DNA from: Ipomoea triloba
Taxonomy: Eukaryota > Streptophyta > Magnoliopsida > Solanales > Convolvulaceae
Direction: 5' to 3'
Length of the DNA stretch: 64,000 bases
Assembly (NCBI RefSeq): GCF_003576645.1
Contig: NC_044924.1
Span: 30,841,540-30,905,539, forward strand
Within the stretch, counting starts at the first letter, position 1. Each line of letters opens with the position of its first letter. Under the pieces are notes generated by a model. The model did not search any database, had not been told where the DNA came from, and was given only the letters and a program-made list of their open reading frames with translations. Shown one piece after another: positions 61,761 to 64,000 of this stretch. The position numbers were made by a program, and so were the translations under genes.

Positions 61761-62410
61761 TAATTATTTTCAATGATACTCCATGCAGTCTTGTGTGGAG
61801 TATTTAATTATAGGAGTTTATTCTTTGTTGTGCAGTAGTGGAGTAACTTTTTATGTATATAGTGTTTACTAATTGGGGATAGGAAAAGAGATCACTTAGG
61901 GATACTATGCCCAAGTGGAAAGATGGGCTGAATGATAGTAGTTGATCTCACTAAAAAGGACCGTCCAGATTGAACACAGATTAAAAAAAATACTGTGTCA
62001 AATTTAGTTTCTTTTCTTTTTCATCTAGCTAGGTCACATTTAAGATGCGTTGTTTTTCTTAAGGTGTGTGGTTTTGTGTTTAAGGTGCATAGTTTTTCTG
62101 CTGTGTGCTTAAGGTGCATCAGTTGTTGAAACTTAAGGTGAGTCGGTTTAAAACTTTAGGTGCATGGTTTTCAGGTGCGTGGTCTGTGTGCTTAAAGTGC
62201 GCCAGTTGTTGAAACTTAAAGTGGTCATCCTAAAGCTTTAGGTGCGGCGTTTTTCTTCTTAAGGTGGTCCATTTTTACAGTTTGCTTCTTAAATTGAGGA
62301 CGCACCTTTTTTTTTTATTTATTTAAATTTTCATTGATTTGAGCCGTTGATCTAGATTTGATCAACAACTCAGATCTAACCCATCATTCACTGGGAGCAT
62401 CTCTGCTCTT
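61761..62410. repeat. Dispersed repeat with CTTAAGGTGCATNRTTT units
   Basis: From about 62030 to 62300 the words CTTAAGGTGCAT, GGTGCGTGGT and AGTTGTTGAAACTTAA repeat irregularly. The block ATTTGAGCCGTTGATCTAGA at 62335 resembles ends of non-autonomous plant transposons. The first 270 bp are plain AT-rich flank. Confidence 0.5.
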
Positions 62411-62904
62411 GAACCGTCCCCTTGGGGTTAGTATATACGATAGATGAATATTCATAGTTTAGGTGTAGAGTTTTCATTTGATTGATGAGATTAACTAAAA
62501 CTTTTTATAAAAGTGCTTGTTCTCATATGATATATCATATATCTCCTTTCTAAGCGCACATGAAAGATAAATCGAATTAGAAAATCTAAGCGATTACTCT
62601 GTTCGTAGATATTATAAGTAATATATCTCTATTTTGATGAGGGGCTAAATCTAAAATACTAAAATTAGTAAAATATACATATTTGTTACTATATAAAGGG
62701 GTTATATATAATCTCCAATAGAGATATATGATATATCTCTTCATCCCCCATCATGAGAAATAATAAGAATACATACAGAACTCTACAATTTGTTAGATCA
62801 CAAAACCTATAATTTATCATATTTACTTTTTATGATTTGATATGCGATTTGGGGTTCATGTGATAAATTTTATATAGATAAATTTTTAGATTTATTTTTG
62901 GGTA

Positions 62905-62945
<41 letters not shown>

Positions 62946-63053
62946 GAACTCCGATCCAATACTATTATTTTTTTTGAAGATATTATTATTATTATTATTT
63001 GTAATTCAATTATTTACTTTATTAATATTTTTGAATTTGAAAACAATTATATT
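62411..63053. other. AT-rich stretch with ATT microsatellite
   Basis: A (TTA)n tract lies at 62905-62945 and a shorter one at 62978-62999. GATATATCTC words recur (62530-62740). No gene. Confidence 0.6.
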
Positions 63054-63503
63054 TAGGGGTGTGCATTCAGTTAACTAAACCGAATTAATTGAAAATTTTA
63101 AAATTTTAACGGTTAATGAAACCGAACTTTGTATTACCGAATTAACTGGAGATTAACTGATTAACGGAAAAATTTTAGTTAAATTTTTAAATCCTTAAAA
63201 TTATACCGGAGTAATAAAATTAACATTACCAATTACTTCAATACCTGTAATAATAAATCTATAAGAAATTATACAAAACAATACAATAGCACTACTACAA
63301 ATAGAAAAGCACAAATTCTAAAAGTTATAAAAGTATAAAAAAAAATAGTTAACTAAACACACACTCACTCTCTCTCTCTCACCCAGTCACTCTCAAACCG
63401 AATTAACCATTAACCAAACTGAAATATTTCTATTAAAAAATAATTAACAAAAATTCTTCGATTTGGTTGATTAATCAAACTTTTACCAAAGTTTACACCC
63501 CTA
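63054..63503. mobile_element. hAT-like MITE with TAGGGGTGT ends
   Basis: Ends TAGGGGTGTGCATTCAGTTA and inverse TAGGGGTGTAAAC are flanked by an 8-bp duplication with one mismatch (ATTATATT / ACTATATT). The interior is full of ACCGAATTAA / TTAACGGTTAA words. Confidence 0.75.
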
Positions 63504-63798
63504 ACTATATTTTGTATTTGGAATTGAATTCAACATTATTTTAGTGTTCTTTTCAAGTTTCTCTTTTGTAAAGAAATTTGAAAATTATCATCCACGAGGT
63601 CAAGATACGAAGGTAGCCAAACCACCATTCATTACACCACATGGATCATATATGGTTCAAAAAAAAAATATATTAAACTTAGGTATTGGGGTAGTTATTT
63701 GGCAAATTATATGATTGGACCAAGATCAAGCATCATGGATATAGATTATTATTATAATATTGTAAGGTCTTTAAAAAATATCATGATTCATTATTATA

Positions 63799-63850
<52 letters not shown>

Positions 63851-63924
63851 TTGGTTCATTAAAATGATATCAATTTGTCTATTATCATTTATGCATATTG
63901 TTTTTAATTATCATTTTAATGAAC

Positions 63925-63995
<71 letters not shown>

Positions 63996-64000
63996 ATTCA
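63504..64000. repeat. AT microsatellites around a 20-bp inverted repeat
   Basis: GTTGGTTCATTAAAATGATA (63850-63869) recurs exactly inverted at 63909-63928. (AT)n tracts lie just outside on both sides (63801-63846 and 63930-63993). The arrangement could form an extended hairpin; it may be a small fold-back element. Confidence 0.75.

Overview
The window is nuclear DNA of a higher plant, most likely a eudicot. It is AT-rich, has spliced genes, and is packed with plant-type transposable elements: Ty1-copia, Ty3-gypsy-like, LINE, tRNA-derived SINEs, MULEs, hATs, Helitrons and Stowaway-like MITEs. A Convolvulaceae-like asterid is my guess, but nothing in the sequence proves it. There are no bacterial, organellar or CRISPR features. 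The sequence holds single-N joins at 23708 and 25440 and a 75-N gap at 57743-57817.

Only two genes look intact. One is a single-exon 740-residue multi-pass membrane protein of unknown function (34899-37121). It has a SINE-broken, internally deleted relative (1667-3221), a 3' pseudogene copy just downstream (38169-38610) and a tiny remnant at 16780-16828. The other is a five-exon GARP (G2-like, B-type-ARR-like) transcription factor on the minus strand (57029-61508). Its splice sites and phases agree across all exons, and its 3.1-kb last intron holds a 1.1-kb palindromic transposon and the assembly gap.

Layout: 1-6470 has MITEs, the broken membrane-protein gene, and a Helitron carrying a SINE. 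7086-10077 is a gag-only LTR retrotransposon. 10736-13718 is a 5'-truncated Ty1-copia element. 13719-16659 is a PPR pseudogene split by a 2-kb Pack-MULE that carries tetraspanin and RNase-H-like fragments. 17019-19146 has MITEs, a SINE and a second MULE with the same ends. 21133-27241 is a Ty1-copia element whose RT/RNase H half appears twice at N joins. 28333-29552 is a 5'-truncated LINE interrupted by a MULE-type MITE. 29785-34537 has repeats and Helitrons. 40440-43640 is a decayed gypsy-like element. 45149-47295 is a triple nest (MULE-MITE, MULE-MITE, hAT). 47475-54138 has more MULE, SINE, hAT and Helitron copies. 57029-61508 is the GARP gene, followed by MITEs and AT microsatellites.

The strongest novelty is a set of MULE-type non-autonomous elements. 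Their ends share a GTGGACC..GGTCCAC palindrome and usually an inner ACGACGTCGTTT-like block, while each core is a different minisatellite. Three members have perfect 9-bp (one about 10-bp) target duplications and two more have 7/9 duplications. Many nonsense codons in the elements fit C-to-T (or G-to-A) decay at Trp and Arg codons.
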